This document shows positions 35,747-44,173 of a DNA stretch of 64,000 bases, piece by piece; position 1 is the first letter of the stretch; each line of letters begins with the position of its first letter. The notes under the pieces are model-generated. The model was not told the origin of the DNA and searched no databases. It saw only the letters and a program-made list of their open reading frames with translations. The position numbers were made by a program, and so were the translations under genes. Source of the stretch: Planctomycetota bacterium (GTDB taxonomy: Bacteria > Planctomycetota > UBA1135); the NCBI GenBank assembly GCA_024229395.1, contig JAAESM010000085.1:17241-81240 (forward strand), given 5' to 3'.

Positions 35747-36901
35747 ATGAGCAAAGCAGCAATGGCCTGGGGCAAACGGTGGTCGTGGCGTGCCAAAATC
35801 CTGTTGGTATTGGGTCTTGGTGTAGGCGGCTTCCTGGGCTTGGGCTTGTTCTGGTTCGGCCTGCGCTTGCCTCCACTGCAATGGGAGCCGAGTACGCGTG
35901 CTACCCAGATGGAGTCGCCCGATGGCACTTTCTTCGTGGAAGGAAGTGGCGCCACTTTCGTTCGCGCCGACGGCAACACCTTGGTGTTCCGCGCCTCCAC
36001 CCCCACGCCAATGTTGATCGTCAGTTCCAAGACGACCACGACAGCAAGCGTGGTCTTGCAGAATGTGCACCCCGATGCACTGCCAGGAGCCGTTGGCCCG
36101 GTGCGCACCGATGGTTTAACGCGCACCTATGAGTTCGGGATCGAGCCAGGAATCGGCCTGCTGATTCAACCGCGCTTCGATGTAGACAAGAAGGAGTTCC
36201 GCTTCGCCTCCATTGGCGACACTGGCGGCGGCACCGCCTTGGACCATGCGCTTGAACGCGCCGAGCAGTTAGGCGCTGACTTCGTCTTGCACCTTGGTGA
36301 CATTGAATATGCCGAAGGTCATTTGGAGCTTGCCGCGGTCGCCATGAACGCCGCCAATATTCCCACCTACACTTGCATCGGCAATCACGATTTCCACGCT
36401 GGCCTGGATCTGGTCCATCGTCGTTTCACCGAGTTGATTGGCCCACGCAACTCCTTCTTTGACTTAGGTGGCGTGCGCTTCTTGAACCTGGATACCGCCG
36501 CTGACACCTGGCCATCGAGTGGTGGTGATCGCGGTGCCTTAATGGAACTGCTGCTGGCTTCGGAATTCCCGAAAGAGAATGAGTTGGTGGTCTTCACCCA
36601 CCGCCCACTAAACGATCCGCGCGAAGGCATTGAAGATGAAGGTCACGCCATCGGCCATGCCGGTGAAGTGGAGTGGTTACGCGAGTGTTTCCTGAAGCTC
36701 GGCGTGGACGCGATGATGCATGGCCATATCCACCAGACTTACGTCGATGAGGTCAGTGGCATTCCCGCCTACATCATCGGTAACGGCTTGAACTTCCCGG
36801 AAGAAGGTGGCGCCACCGGAGCCGGCATCCTGCTCGGCGAGTGGAACAGCGATTCGCCGCAGGTCAGCTACCGGATCGAACCTCTTTATCCTTCCGAGTA
36901 G
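35747..36901 (+). CDS. Membrane-anchored metallophosphoesterase (purple acid phosphatase-like)
   Basis: 384 residues. One membrane segment (residues 17-42) is followed by a short beta domain and a calcineurin-like phosphoesterase domain: FASIGDTGGG (metal Asp), LHLGDIEYAEGH (Asp), CIGNHDFHAG (Asn-His), FTHRP (His) and MMHGHIHQTY (His-x-His). The catalytic domain should face the periplasm; the substrate is unknown. Its last 38 bp overlap the convergent DUF1272 gene. Confidence 0.85.
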   Translation: MSKAAMAWGKRWSWRAKILLVLGLGVGGFLGLGLFWFGLRLPPLQWEPSTRATQMESPDGTFFVEGSGATFVRADGNTLVFRASTPTPMLIVSSKTTTTASVVLQNVHPDALPGAVGPVRTDGLTRTYEFGIEPGIGLLIQPRFDVDKKEFRFASIGDTGGGTALDHALERAEQLGADFVLHLGDIEYAEGHLELAAVAMNAANIPTYTCIGNHDFHAGLDLVHRRFTELIGPRNSFFDLGGVRFLNLDTAADTWPSSGGDRGALMELLLASEFPKENELVVFTHRPLNDPREGIEDEGHAIGHAGEVEWLRECFLKLGVDAMMHGHIHQTYVDEVSGIPAYIIGNGLNFPEEGGATGAGILLGEWNSDSPQVSYRIEPLYPSE

Positions 36902-37064
36902 GTCGCTTCTCGAAGTTGCCGCCGCAGTTGGGGCAGACCTGGTCCAGGACTCCGTGCACGCACGTGGAGCAGAAGGTGCATTCATAGCTGCAGATCCATG
37001 CTTCTGTGGAATCGTGCGGTAAGGCATGGTTGCAGTGCTCGCAGGCGGGTCTCATTTCCAGCAT
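36864..37064 (-). CDS. DUF1272 family Cys-rich protein
   Basis: 66 residues starting MLEMRPACEHCNHALPHDS, with ICSYECTFCSTCV and CPNCGGNF. The eight Cys in CxxC pairs form a small zinc-binding fold, and the sequence matches the DUF1272 family, which has no known function. It is the last gene of a small minus-strand group and starts 3 bp after the 32-residue membrane peptide gene. Confidence 0.85.
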   Translation of the reverse strand: MLEMRPACEHCNHALPHDSTEAWICSYECTFCSTCVHGVLDQVCPNCGGNFEKRPTRKDKEVRSGS

Positions 37065-37067
37065 GAT

Positions 37068-37166
37068 TCAAGCAGCGTACAGGGCATGATTGATGAATGC
37101 CATCCAAGTAGAGCCGAGAGCCAGCAGGAAGGCCGCGAACAAGCTCAGGTTAAGGATTTCCCTCAC
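37068..37166 (-). CDS. Predicted 32-residue membrane peptide
   Basis: A GTG-started frame encoding one hydrophobic segment (NLSLFAAFLLALGSTWMAF) exactly fills the gap between two genes: it overlaps the end of the 157-residue membrane protein gene by 17 bp and stops 3 bp before the DUF1272 ATG. The tiling and single transmembrane helix support it; no homologue is known to me. Confidence 0.4.
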   Translation of the reverse strand: MREILNLSLFAAFLLALGSTWMAFINHALYAA

Positions 37167-37623
37167 GGCGCTTACCCATCATGCGCTTGGTTCCACCTAT
37201 CGCGATTGCGGCGAGCAGCAACAGGCTGATGATGAATAGACCGCCCATGCTGCCATGGTAGGCCGACATCATGAAGGTGGTGAAAGGGAAAAAGGCCCAA
37301 GTTCCGAACACCCATCCGATGTTCTCCAAGAGTCCATCGCCGCCCCACGGTGCACCCCCAAGGCGTTGACCGAGGAACATTGCCGGTGGGCCGAAGAACC
37401 AAATACCGAACAGGAAGCAACTTGGCATGGAGACCAAGTGGCCGCCGAGCTTCTTATGACTGCCCGCCCACATCCAGAACAGGATGAAGATGGGCGGCAC
37501 CATCATGAACATGGTCATGCGCACCATGGTCGGTGGGATAATCCAATTGAACAACATATCCGGCAGCCAAAATGCCGCACCGCCAAGCAGGAAAAACCTG
37601 AGATACAGCTTGGAGCGACTCAT
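37150..37623 (-). CDS. Small multi-pass membrane protein
   Basis: 157 residues with four hydrophobic segments (FFLLGGAAFWLPDMLF, MFMMVPPIFILFWMW, CFLFGIWFFGPPAMFLG, GLFIISLLLLAAIAIGG) and a basic C-terminus. No known family is recognised. Its start lies 23 bp from the divergent OsmC gene, and the space between is a nested AT-rich inverted repeat that may be an operator. Confidence 0.65.
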   Translation of the reverse strand: MSRSKLYLRFFLLGGAAFWLPDMLFNWIIPPTMVRMTMFMMVPPIFILFWMWAGSHKKLGGHLVSMPSCFLFGIWFFGPPAMFLGQRLGGAPWGGDGLLENIGWVFGTWAFFPFTTFMMSAYHGSMGGLFIISLLLLAAIAIGGTKRMMGKRREGNP

Positions 37624-37648
37624 GATTATGAATGATAATCTAAATCAT
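37622..37648. promoter_or_regulatory. Nested AT-rich palindrome with overlapping divergent promoters
   Basis: ATGATT...AATCAT (37622-37648) encloses GATTAT-GAATG-ATAATC (37624-37640). It overlaps both start codons. A minus-strand TATCAT (37632-37637, 8 nt before ATG 37623) and a plus-strand GATAAT (37634-37639, 7 nt before ATG 37647) overlap each other, so the two promoters should compete. The GATAAT/ATAATC units recall Fur-type operators, but a full Fur box is not present. Confidence 0.45.
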
Positions 37649-38033
37649 GGCTGACACCTTCGAAATTCACCTTGAGCGCGTCGACGGCTTTCAGTTCCGC
37701 ACCGATTTCCCAGGCACGGAAGTCGCGCCACCGATCGTAGATGAGCCTGCGCCACTCGGCACCGGCACTGGGCCTAATCCAGCACGTCTGTTGGCGGTGG
37801 CGGTAGGCAACTGCCTCAGTGCAAGCTTGCTCTTTTGCCTGGGCAAGTCGCGGGTAGAAGTAGGCGGCATCAACACCACCGTGATCGGCAACTACCAACG
37901 CGATGACAGCAAGCGCCTACGCATCGGCGGCATGAAAGTCACTTTGCAGATTGACGCCTGGCCAACTCCCCAGCCAACAAGCCCACTGCCGGCCTTTAAT
38001 CAGACGATCGGTTTTCGTGGTTGGCAGAGTTAA
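37647..38033 (+). CDS. OsmC family protein, C-terminally truncated
   Basis: 128 residues. FEIHLERVDGFQFRTDF, LGTGTGPNPARLLAVAVGNCL (first catalytic Cys) and SASLLFCLGK fit OsmC/Ohr-type thiol peroxidases. After KVTLQIDAWPTPQPT the sequence departs from the family; the second conserved Cys and the last 20 or so residues expected are missing and an unrelated tail (FNQTIGFRGWQS) ends the frame. It may be inactive. Its final 4 bp overlap the convergent ATP-grasp gene. Confidence 0.65.
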   Translation: MADTFEIHLERVDGFQFRTDFPGTEVAPPIVDEPAPLGTGTGPNPARLLAVAVGNCLSASLLFCLGKSRVEVGGINTTVIGNYQRDDSKRLRIGGMKVTLQIDAWPTPQPTSPLPAFNQTIGFRGWQS

Positions 38034-38935
38034 GCGCGTTGAATCCGCTTCACGAGTGCTTCTGCGAGCAGGTCTGCCGTGTTCGGTCCATGACGCAGAA
38101 AAAGACTCGGCTCGACCAATTCCAACTCGCACAACTGCAACGCCCCATGCTCATCGCGCAACCAATCGGTGCGTCCGTAAAGCAAGGGATCGACCTGCGG
38201 CACCTCCGCCCATGCAGCTTTTTTCTCGACCAAGCGCATAACCGAGTGCGCTAACTCGATCTCTTCCGCACTGTGCTGAAAGGGTTCATCGGAAGCGCCG
38301 TGGTCATCTTGCACGCGGTAATCTCCCGGCAGCGGCACCTTGCGCACCGAGTGGGCGTAACGGCCATCGACAAACAACATCGATTCCTCGCCGCGCGTCT
38401 CGACCTGTTCCAGATAAGGCTGCAACTGCATGGAGTGATCGACCAACATTTCATCCACGAACTGTTGCGCTTCAAGCAAGGAATCACCATGGTCATCAAA
38501 ACGGCAGGTGCCGAATGCCGTCGCCCCGATCACAGGTTTCAAAAAGCCGCGACGCCAACCACGCTGCTGTAATCGTTGCGCAAGATCCACACGACTGCCT
38601 TGCTCCAGCCACTCGGTTTCGATCACGGGAACACCCAGCGCAGCCAACTCGCGCAGATAGAGCTTGTTGGTATTCCACGCCACCACTGCCGACGGATTGA
38701 ACAGCAAGGTCTTCTTCTCGACCGCTCGCGCCCAGGCCACGAACTCCTCATGGCGCAAGTGGTAATCCCAAGTCGTGCGGATCAAGCAAGCATCAATCAG
38801 CGACCAGTCGAAACCGTCATCATCCCAAGCCGGATGAAAAAGCTCGGCACCGTGTGCATTCAAGGACTGGTACAAGGGGCGGTCATCGACCTCCCAGTCC
38901 GGCAAGTTCGAGCAAGTGGCTAGGGCAATATGCAT
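38030..38935 (-). CDS. ATP-grasp family protein (glutathione-synthetase/RimK-like)
   Basis: 301 residues. An N-terminal pre-ATP-grasp region (DWSLIDACLIRTTWDYHLR, NTNKLYLRELAALGVPVIET) is followed by ATP-grasp strands (GFLKPVIGATAFGTCRF with the ATP-binding Lys, MQLQPYLEQVETRGEESMLF, and the metal-binding LCELELVEPSLFLRHGP). It ligates a carboxylate to an amine or similar; substrate unknown. ATG 38935 with GGAGGA directly before it is chosen over a GTG 21 bp upstream; TAGGCT lies 8 nt upstream. Confidence 0.8.
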   Translation of the reverse strand: MHIALATCSNLPDWEVDDRPLYQSLNAHGAELFHPAWDDDGFDWSLIDACLIRTTWDYHLRHEEFVAWARAVEKKTLLFNPSAVVAWNTNKLYLRELAALGVPVIETEWLEQGSRVDLAQRLQQRGWRRGFLKPVIGATAFGTCRFDDHGDSLLEAQQFVDEMLVDHSMQLQPYLEQVETRGEESMLFVDGRYAHSVRKVPLPGDYRVQDDHGASDEPFQHSAEEIELAHSVMRLVEKKAAWAEVPQVDPLLYGRTDWLRDEHGALQLCELELVEPSLFLRHGPNTADLLAEALVKRIQRA

Positions 38936-39052
38936 TCCTCCATAGCCTACGCTCACCGCCCCCTCACGACTTTCTACAAAGCAGGATTGACCGCTGAGAT
39001 TCCATCGCTAAGGTGTTGCGCCCTATTCCCTTAGGGGCGCCACTCCGACGAC

Positions 39053-40609
39053 ATGTTTGACCTCACGATTAACCCGCAGGCGAAGCTGCGCACCGACCTG
39101 CTTTCCGGCCTCACCGTGGCGCTGGCGTTGGTACCGGAAGCCGTTGCATTTGCCTTCGTAGCAGGCGTCGATCCGCTCGTTGGCCTGCACGCAGCCTTCA
39201 TGGTCGGCATCATCACCGCCGTATTGGGTGGACGTCCCGGCATGATCTCTGGAGCCACCGGCGCGATCGCCGTAGTACTGGTCTCCTTGGTCAGTGAACA
39301 TGGCATCCAATACATGTTCGCCGCCGTGGTCATGATGGGTGTTCTGCAGGTTCTGGCCGGCCTATTGCGGTTAGGAAAGTACATTCGAATGGTCCCGCAC
39401 CCGGTCATGCTGGGTTTCGTAAATGGACTTGCGATCGTGATCTTCCTGGCGCAACTCGGTCAGTTCAAGACCGTCGACGCCGCCGGCGAACTGCAGTGGA
39501 TGGCCGGCTCAAAGCTCTACATCATGTTGGGCTTGGTCTTCGCCACCATGGCGATCATCCACTTCCTGCCTAAGCTGACCAAAGCCGTGCCGGCATCGTT
39601 GGCCGCGATCGTCGGCATCACGCTGATCACGATGGGCTTGGACTTGGATTCCCCCACCATTGTCGATTACCTGCGTTCGATGACCGGCAACCCCGACGCC
39701 TCCTTGGCAGGTGGTCTACCGGCCTTCTCGATGCCGTCGGTGCCGTTCAACTTTGAGAGCATTCGGATCATCTTGCCTTATGCAGTGATCCTGGCAGCAG
39801 TCGGCTTGATTGAATCGCTGCTGACCTTGACCCTGGTCGATGAGATCACCGATACGCGTGGTCGCGGCAACAAGGAATGTGTGGCGCAAGGCGCTGCCAA
39901 CATCACCTGCGGCTTCTTCGGCGGCATGGGTGGTTGCGCGATGATCGGCCAAAGCATGATCAATATCAACTCTGGTGGACGCGGTCGCCTGTCCGGCATC
40001 ACTGCCGCCATGGTGCTGCTGGCCTTCGTGTTGGTGGCCAGTTCGTTGATCGAGATGGTGCCTGTTGCGGCACTGGTCGGTGTGATGTTCATGGTGGTGC
40101 TTGGCACCTTCGAATGGTCGAGCTTCCGCGTGCTGCGTAAGATTCCAGCATCGGATGCCTTCGTCATCATCTTGGTATCCGGCGTGACGGTGATGGCCGA
40201 CCTGGCGATTGCAGTGTTCGTAGGCGTGATCGTGTCGGCCTTGGTCTACGCATGGAAGCATGCGCAAGTCATCAACACTGAGGCGGAAATCGACGAGAAC
40301 GGCTCGAAGATCTACACCTTGCATGGACCGCTGTTCTTCGGCTCGACCAAGAACTTCCTCGACCTGTTCGACGCCAAGAACGATCCGGATGACGTGATCG
40401 TGGAGTTCCAGAACGCACGTGTTTCGGACCACTCCGCAATCGAGGCCATCGATAACTTGGCGGAGCGTTACCTGAAGCTAGGCAAGAAACTGCACCTGCG
40501 CCACCTCAGCCCGGACTGCCGCGTGTTGTTGCGCAAGGCCGGTGACTTGGTGGAAGTCAACGTGATTGAAGACCCGCACTATCACGTGGCCGACGACGCC
40601 TTGGCTTAA
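39053..40609 (+). CDS. SulP family inorganic anion transporter with STAS domain
   Basis: 518 residues. About eleven membrane segments beginning [20 protein letters not shown], the SulP loop [39 protein letters not shown], and a C-terminal cytoplasmic STAS domain ([36 protein letters not shown]). Members carry sulfate, bicarbonate or other anions. The gene overlaps the convergent alpha/beta hydrolase by 4 bp. Confidence 0.92.
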   Translation: MFDLTINPQAKLRTDLLSGLTVALALVPEAVAFAFVAGVDPLVGLHAAFMVGIITAVLGGRPGMISGATGAIAVVLVSLVSEHGIQYMFAAVVMMGVLQVLAGLLRLGKYIRMVPHPVMLGFVNGLAIVIFLAQLGQFKTVDAAGELQWMAGSKLYIMLGLVFATMAIIHFLPKLTKAVPASLAAIVGITLITMGLDLDSPTIVDYLRSMTGNPDASLAGGLPAFSMPSVPFNFESIRIILPYAVILAAVGLIESLLTLTLVDEITDTRGRGNKECVAQGAANITCGFFGGMGGCAMIGQSMININSGGRGRLSGITAAMVLLAFVLVASSLIEMVPVAALVGVMFMVVLGTFEWSSFRVLRKIPASDAFVIILVSGVTVMADLAIAVFVGVIVSALVYAWKHAQVINTEAEIDENGSKIYTLHGPLFFGSTKNFLDLFDAKNDPDDVIVEFQNARVSDHSAIEAIDNLAERYLKLGKKLHLRHLSPDCRVLLRKAGDLVEVNVIEDPHYHVADDALA

Positions 40610-41349
40610 ACCTGGCAACGCTGCTGCTGAAGCCAATGCACGACCGCTTCCGCCATCACGGGAGAAGCTTGGTCCGAGAACACATGGTCGGCGCCTTCGA
40701 TGGTGACCAATACGCGCGGTAAGGTCGAGTCGGCGGTGATGCGTTGACTCTCCACCAACGGCACGACGGTGTCGGCATCGCCATGCACCAGCAACCATGG
40801 CTGCTGAAGGATCTCGGCGAACGGGGCGGCGCTTCCGATGGCAGCCATGTCGTCCATGAAGTGCTGCGATAGCGGGCACTCCGGTTTTTCCCACATCAGG
40901 CTGGCGTCGGGCTGCTGGTCGCCGAACTTGCGTTGCGCGAAATCGGCGGTCTCGACCATACCGGCCAAAGAAACCAAGTTCACGATCGATGGATTGCGGC
41001 TGGCGGCCAGGACTCCCACCGCTGCCCCCATCGAGTGCCCCACATAGGTCACTTGTTGTGAGCCGATGGCAGCAAGCACGGACTCAAGATCGGTGACCTC
41101 CTTGCTTGGGCAGGACAGGCGGAAATCGCCTTGCGACTCGCCATTGCCCGAGAAGGAAAAACGCAAGGTGGCGAAACCACTCTTATTCAGCGCAGCTGCC
41201 AAAGTCGTGGCCCATTCACGGTCCTTATTGGCGGTGACGCCATGACCGATGACTACGAGATGCTCTTCACCTGCAGCGTTTGAATCGCTGGCCGCGGCGA
41301 AAGAGTAATCGAGTCGTTCACCATCCGAGTTGTTGATTTCTCCAAACAT
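40606..41349 (-). CDS. Alpha/beta hydrolase
   Basis: 247 residues. [15 protein letters not shown], the nucleophile elbow [10 protein letters not shown], the acid in [10 protein letters not shown] and the His in GADHVFSD complete the triad of the serine aminopeptidase S33/YqiA-like hydrolases. It is probably a cytoplasmic esterase. ATG 41349 ([10 protein letters not shown]) is preferred; the longer frame would run into the truncated dehydrogenase remnant upstream. Confidence 0.82.
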   Translation of the reverse strand: MFGEINNSDGERLDYSFAAASDSNAAGEEHLVVIGHGVTANKDREWATTLAAALNKSGFATLRFSFSGNGESQGDFRLSCPSKEVTDLESVLAAIGSQQVTYVGHSMGAAVGVLAASRNPSIVNLVSLAGMVETADFAQRKFGDQQPDASLMWEKPECPLSQHFMDDMAAIGSAAPFAEILQQPWLLVHGDADTVVPLVESQRITADSTLPRVLVTIEGADHVFSDQASPVMAEAVVHWLQQQRCQV

Positions 41350-41357
41350 GATTTGCT

Positions 41358-41696
41358 CTAGTCGAATTGAATCACCGAACGAATATTGGTCTTGCCACTC
41401 AAGCAATGCACGCACTCGCCACACTCCGGCGAGAACAAGGTCACCACATGATCACCCACAGCCACACTGGTCACGTCGGCCCCGACCTCCTCTACGATGC
41501 CCGCGCCTTCGTGGCCCAATACGCAATCGCAATAGCCACTCGGGTCCGCACCACTAGCGGAATAAAGATCGGTATGGCAGACGCCACAAGCCTTCAGCTT
41601 GACGAGGACTTCGCCAGCTTGTGGCGGTGCGAGGGTGACACCTTGAACAACCAAAGGCTGTCCGAACTCTTCCAATACTGCGGCGCGGATTTTTAT
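41358..41696 (-). pseudogene. Truncated zinc-dependent alcohol dehydrogenase (class III type)
   Basis: The frame reads IKIRAAVLEEFGQPLVVQ, CGVCHTDLYSASG, VLGHEGAGIVEEVG, GDHVVTLFSPECGECVHC and SGKTN, the N-terminal third of S-(hydroxymethyl)glutathione dehydrogenase-type enzymes, then ends after an unrelated IRSVIQFD. Two-thirds of the protein is absent. The expected ATG is ATA (41694-41696); the only usable start is a TTG seven codons in. The 3' break joins directly to the hydrolase gene, indicating a deletion. Confidence 0.75.
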
Positions 41697-41781
41697 GAGG
41701 GGTTCCGGTTAGGATGCGGGAGGTCCGAGAGTAGCCACGCCCTGCCTCCTTTCACAAGCACCCCCGCGCCCCCTTCCGCAC

Positions 41782-42612
41782 TTGTCCGCCCCCTCTGAGC
41801 AAGACGCTTACATCCTTGGCACCGCCAGCATCGAGCTGCAGCGCTTAGGCCTTCAGAATGAGATCTGGAGCGAAGTCACCGAAGCACTTTGGGATGTAGC
41901 CGGTTTCAGCGAAGGGCAGCAACTGCTTGAATTGGGCTGCGGCCCCGGTTTCTCATCCTTGCAGCTGGCCAAGCGCACCGGATCAGATGGCGGAGTGCTC
42001 GGCTGGGATCGCTCGGCGCAGTTCCTTGAGCATTTAAGGGGCCGCGCTGCCGCCGATGGCCTTGACTGGGTGAGCACCCATCACGGCGACGTCAACCCGA
42101 GCCTGAATCCATCGCTGCAAAATCGCTTCGATGGCGTTTATGCGCGTTGGCTGGTGTGTTGGATGGATCGCCCACAAGACGCGATTCGCCTCGCGGCAAA
42201 AGCCCTGCGCCCTGGCGGCAAGTTAGTCCTGCATGATTACTTCCATTATCACGCGCTGGACTTCTGGCCCCGTAACCCGGCCTTCCGCGAAGGCATCGAT
42301 GCCGTCGAGAAGGCTTGGCGCGCGACCGGCGGCGACCCGAGCATTGGCGTTCGCCTGCAAGACATGGTGGAGCAGCATGGTTTCCACGTAACACACGCCA
42401 AGATCTGCACGCGATTCGCCACACCAAAGCAACAACTATGGCAATGGCCAGCGTCGTTCTTCCCAGCCTTCCTGGCGCAGCTGAAACTGGATGGCTTTCT
42501 TAGCCCCGCGCAGGTCGACGCATTTCTGCACGCCTTCGACGTAAGCACCGAGCACCCGCAAGGCATGTTCCTTGCCCCGCCGATGCTCGAGTTGGTTGCC
42601 GAGAAACTCTAG
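41782..42612 (+). CDS. Class I SAM-dependent methyltransferase
   Basis: 276 residues. Motif I LLELGCGPGFSSLQLA, the acidic LGWDRSAQFLEHL, GDVNPSLNPSL, VYARWLVCWMDRP and GGKLVLHDYFHY are typical of Methyltransf_25/31 enzymes. The C-terminal part (WQWPASFFPAFL, LSPAQVDAFLHAF) may form the substrate lid. The TTG start is the first codon compatible with the family N-terminus; no ribosome-binding site precedes it. Confidence 0.75.
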   Translation: MSAPSEQDAYILGTASIELQRLGLQNEIWSEVTEALWDVAGFSEGQQLLELGCGPGFSSLQLAKRTGSDGGVLGWDRSAQFLEHLRGRAAADGLDWVSTHHGDVNPSLNPSLQNRFDGVYARWLVCWMDRPQDAIRLAAKALRPGGKLVLHDYFHYHALDFWPRNPAFREGIDAVEKAWRATGGDPSIGVRLQDMVEQHGFHVTHAKICTRFATPKQQLWQWPASFFPAFLAQLKLDGFLSPAQVDAFLHAFDVSTEHPQGMFLAPPMLELVAEKL

Positions 42613-42625
42613 TCGCTGTCGAAAG

Positions 42626-43069
42626 CTAATCGTTGATCTTGATGACGTCGCCCATGCTGCGTTGCATCTGACGGTTGGAAGGATCGATCTCGACCGCGAG
42701 CTGCTGCAGGCGCATTCCCTCTTCCTTATCCTTGGAGCTGCCGACATCGAGGTCGGTCTCAATGCTCTCACCGGTGAAGGCGATCATGGTTAACTCAGGC
42801 TTGTGGTCATAGGTGTAGCCGAGAGTCTTATCGGTGTAGTGATTTGATTTATCGCTTTGGAAACGCCCTACGATCCACTGTTCATCATTCTGAATCGGGA
42901 TCTGAGTCCACTTCTTCGGCGGGTTGATCTTGAAGCCAAGTTTCTTGTCTTCGTGTTGGATGTCCTCGAACATAGCCGGGGCCGCAGTGAAGGCATCGAA
43001 CTCTGTCGGTGCTACTTCACACGGCGACGCCATGAAGGCGAACGTAATAAAAATAAGGGGGTTGGCCAT
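42626..43069 (-). CDS. Exported protein of unknown function
   Basis: 147 residues. A short export signal (MANPLIFITFAFMASP) precedes a domain with LGFKINPPKKWTQIPI, QWIVGRFQSD and LTMIAFTGE, reminiscent of lipoprotein-type PsbP/Mog1-like folds, and a Glu/Lys C-terminus. No family is assigned. ATG 43069 is chosen from the signal peptide and the TACAAT element 6 nt upstream; the open frame runs 44 codons further. Confidence 0.55.
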   Translation of the reverse strand: MANPLIFITFAFMASPCEVAPTEFDAFTAAPAMFEDIQHEDKKLGFKINPPKKWTQIPIQNDEQWIVGRFQSDKSNHYTDKTLGYTYDHKPELTMIAFTGESIETDLDVGSSKDKEEGMRLQQLAVEIDPSNRQMQRSMGDVIKIND

Positions 43070-43075
43070 GGACGC

Positions 43076-43081
43076 ATTGTA
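43076..43081 (-). promoter_or_regulatory. -10 element, leaderless start of exported protein
   Basis: TACAAT on the minus strand ends 6 nt before the ATG at 43069. Confidence 0.5.
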
Positions 43082-43312
43082 GGGAGAGAAGAGAGTGGTT
43101 CCGACATACGGACGCGATTTTTTAATTAATATTCCGAAGTAATGTCCAACAATCCTGAACCGGCGGAAACCCTTTAAAACCACTCTTTTATGGTGATCCA
43201 TCCGGTACTACAGGAAGGCTGGCGAAACCGCGAGGAATCACAGGAGCCTGTCCTCTATAGTGGCGAGCCCGCGGCAAAGGCCCCACGAGGACCCTCCCCG
43301 CCAGTCATCATC

Positions 43313-44125
43313 ATGGGAATGGAATTGAACGCCATCGTGACGCACCGCACCGAGGTCGCGTCGGGTCTGATCATCTTGCGCGTCGCGCCGGTGGGATGGG
43401 AAATCCCGGAATGGGATTCCGGTCAATTCGCGGTCCTTGGCTTGCCTCGCTCTGCGCCGCGCACCAAGTACTCCGACCCCGAGGTCGGCATCGAAGACAA
43501 CGGCAAGCTGATTCGCCGCGCCTACAGCATCGCGTCGCCGCCCGAAGACAGCGATTACATGGAGTTCTACATCACGTTGGTGCAATCCGGCGAATTGACT
43601 CCACGCTTGTTCGCCCTGGAGCCCGGCGATCCGGTCTTCCTGGGCAAGAAGATCAGCGGCATGTTCACCCTCAATCATGTGCCGGAAAATAGCCACCTGG
43701 TTTTGGTCGCCACCGGCACCGGACTCGCTCCTTATATGAGCATGTTGCGCAGCGAGTTGGGTTGCCGCCCGGACCTGCACACCGTGGTCATGCTCGGCGC
43801 GCGCCACAGTTGGGACTTGGGTTATCGCGGTGAACTCATCGCCATGCAGCGCTTCTGCCCAACCTTCACTTATCTGCCGATCATCAGCCGCCCGCAACAC
43901 GAACGCACGGCCTGGTCCGGCGAGACGGGCTACGTACAGGACTTGTGGGATAAGGGCCTTGTAGAAGAGGCGATTGGCTACAAACCGTCGCCAAGCAACA
44001 CCCACATCTTGCTGTGTGGAAACCCAGCCATGATCGAGGGCATGATCGAGCGCTTGGGTGAGGATGGATTCGTCGAGAACACCAAAAAGCAGGCCGGCCA
44101 GATCCACGCCGAGAAGTACTGGTAA
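43313..44125 (+). CDS. fpr: Ferredoxin--NADP reductase
   Basis: 270 residues. FAD-binding RRAYSIASPPEDSDYMEFY (RxYS motif), LGKKISGMFTLNHVP, the NADP site LVATGTGLAPYMSML and LGARHSWDLGY, ILLCGNPAMIEGM and C-terminal HAEKYW match the Fpr subclass I enzymes. It moves electrons between NADPH and ferredoxin or flavodoxin. The ATG at 43313 or 43319 gives the family N-terminus (MELNAIVTHR). TATAGT at 43256-43261 is a candidate -10 with a leader of about 45 nt. Confidence 0.9.
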   Translation: MGMELNAIVTHRTEVASGLIILRVAPVGWEIPEWDSGQFAVLGLPRSAPRTKYSDPEVGIEDNGKLIRRAYSIASPPEDSDYMEFYITLVQSGELTPRLFALEPGDPVFLGKKISGMFTLNHVPENSHLVLVATGTGLAPYMSMLRSELGCRPDLHTVVMLGARHSWDLGYRGELIAMQRFCPTFTYLPIISRPQHERTAWSGETGYVQDLWDKGLVEEAIGYKPSPSNTHILLCGNPAMIEGMIERLGEDGFVENTKKQAGQIHAEKYW

Positions 44126-44161
44126 TCCGGCATTCACCCACCCCAAAATCGCATTGAGGCA

Positions 44162-44167
44162 TAGGAT
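44162..44167 (+). promoter_or_regulatory. -10 element, leaderless start of secreted protein
   Basis: TAGGAT followed by 6 nt and the ATG at 44174. Confidence 0.45.
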
Positions 44168-44173
44168 GGCCCT

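Noticed and set aside
37622..37648. A true Fur box
   Set aside because: Only part of the 19-bp consensus is matched; retained as an unassigned operator candidate.
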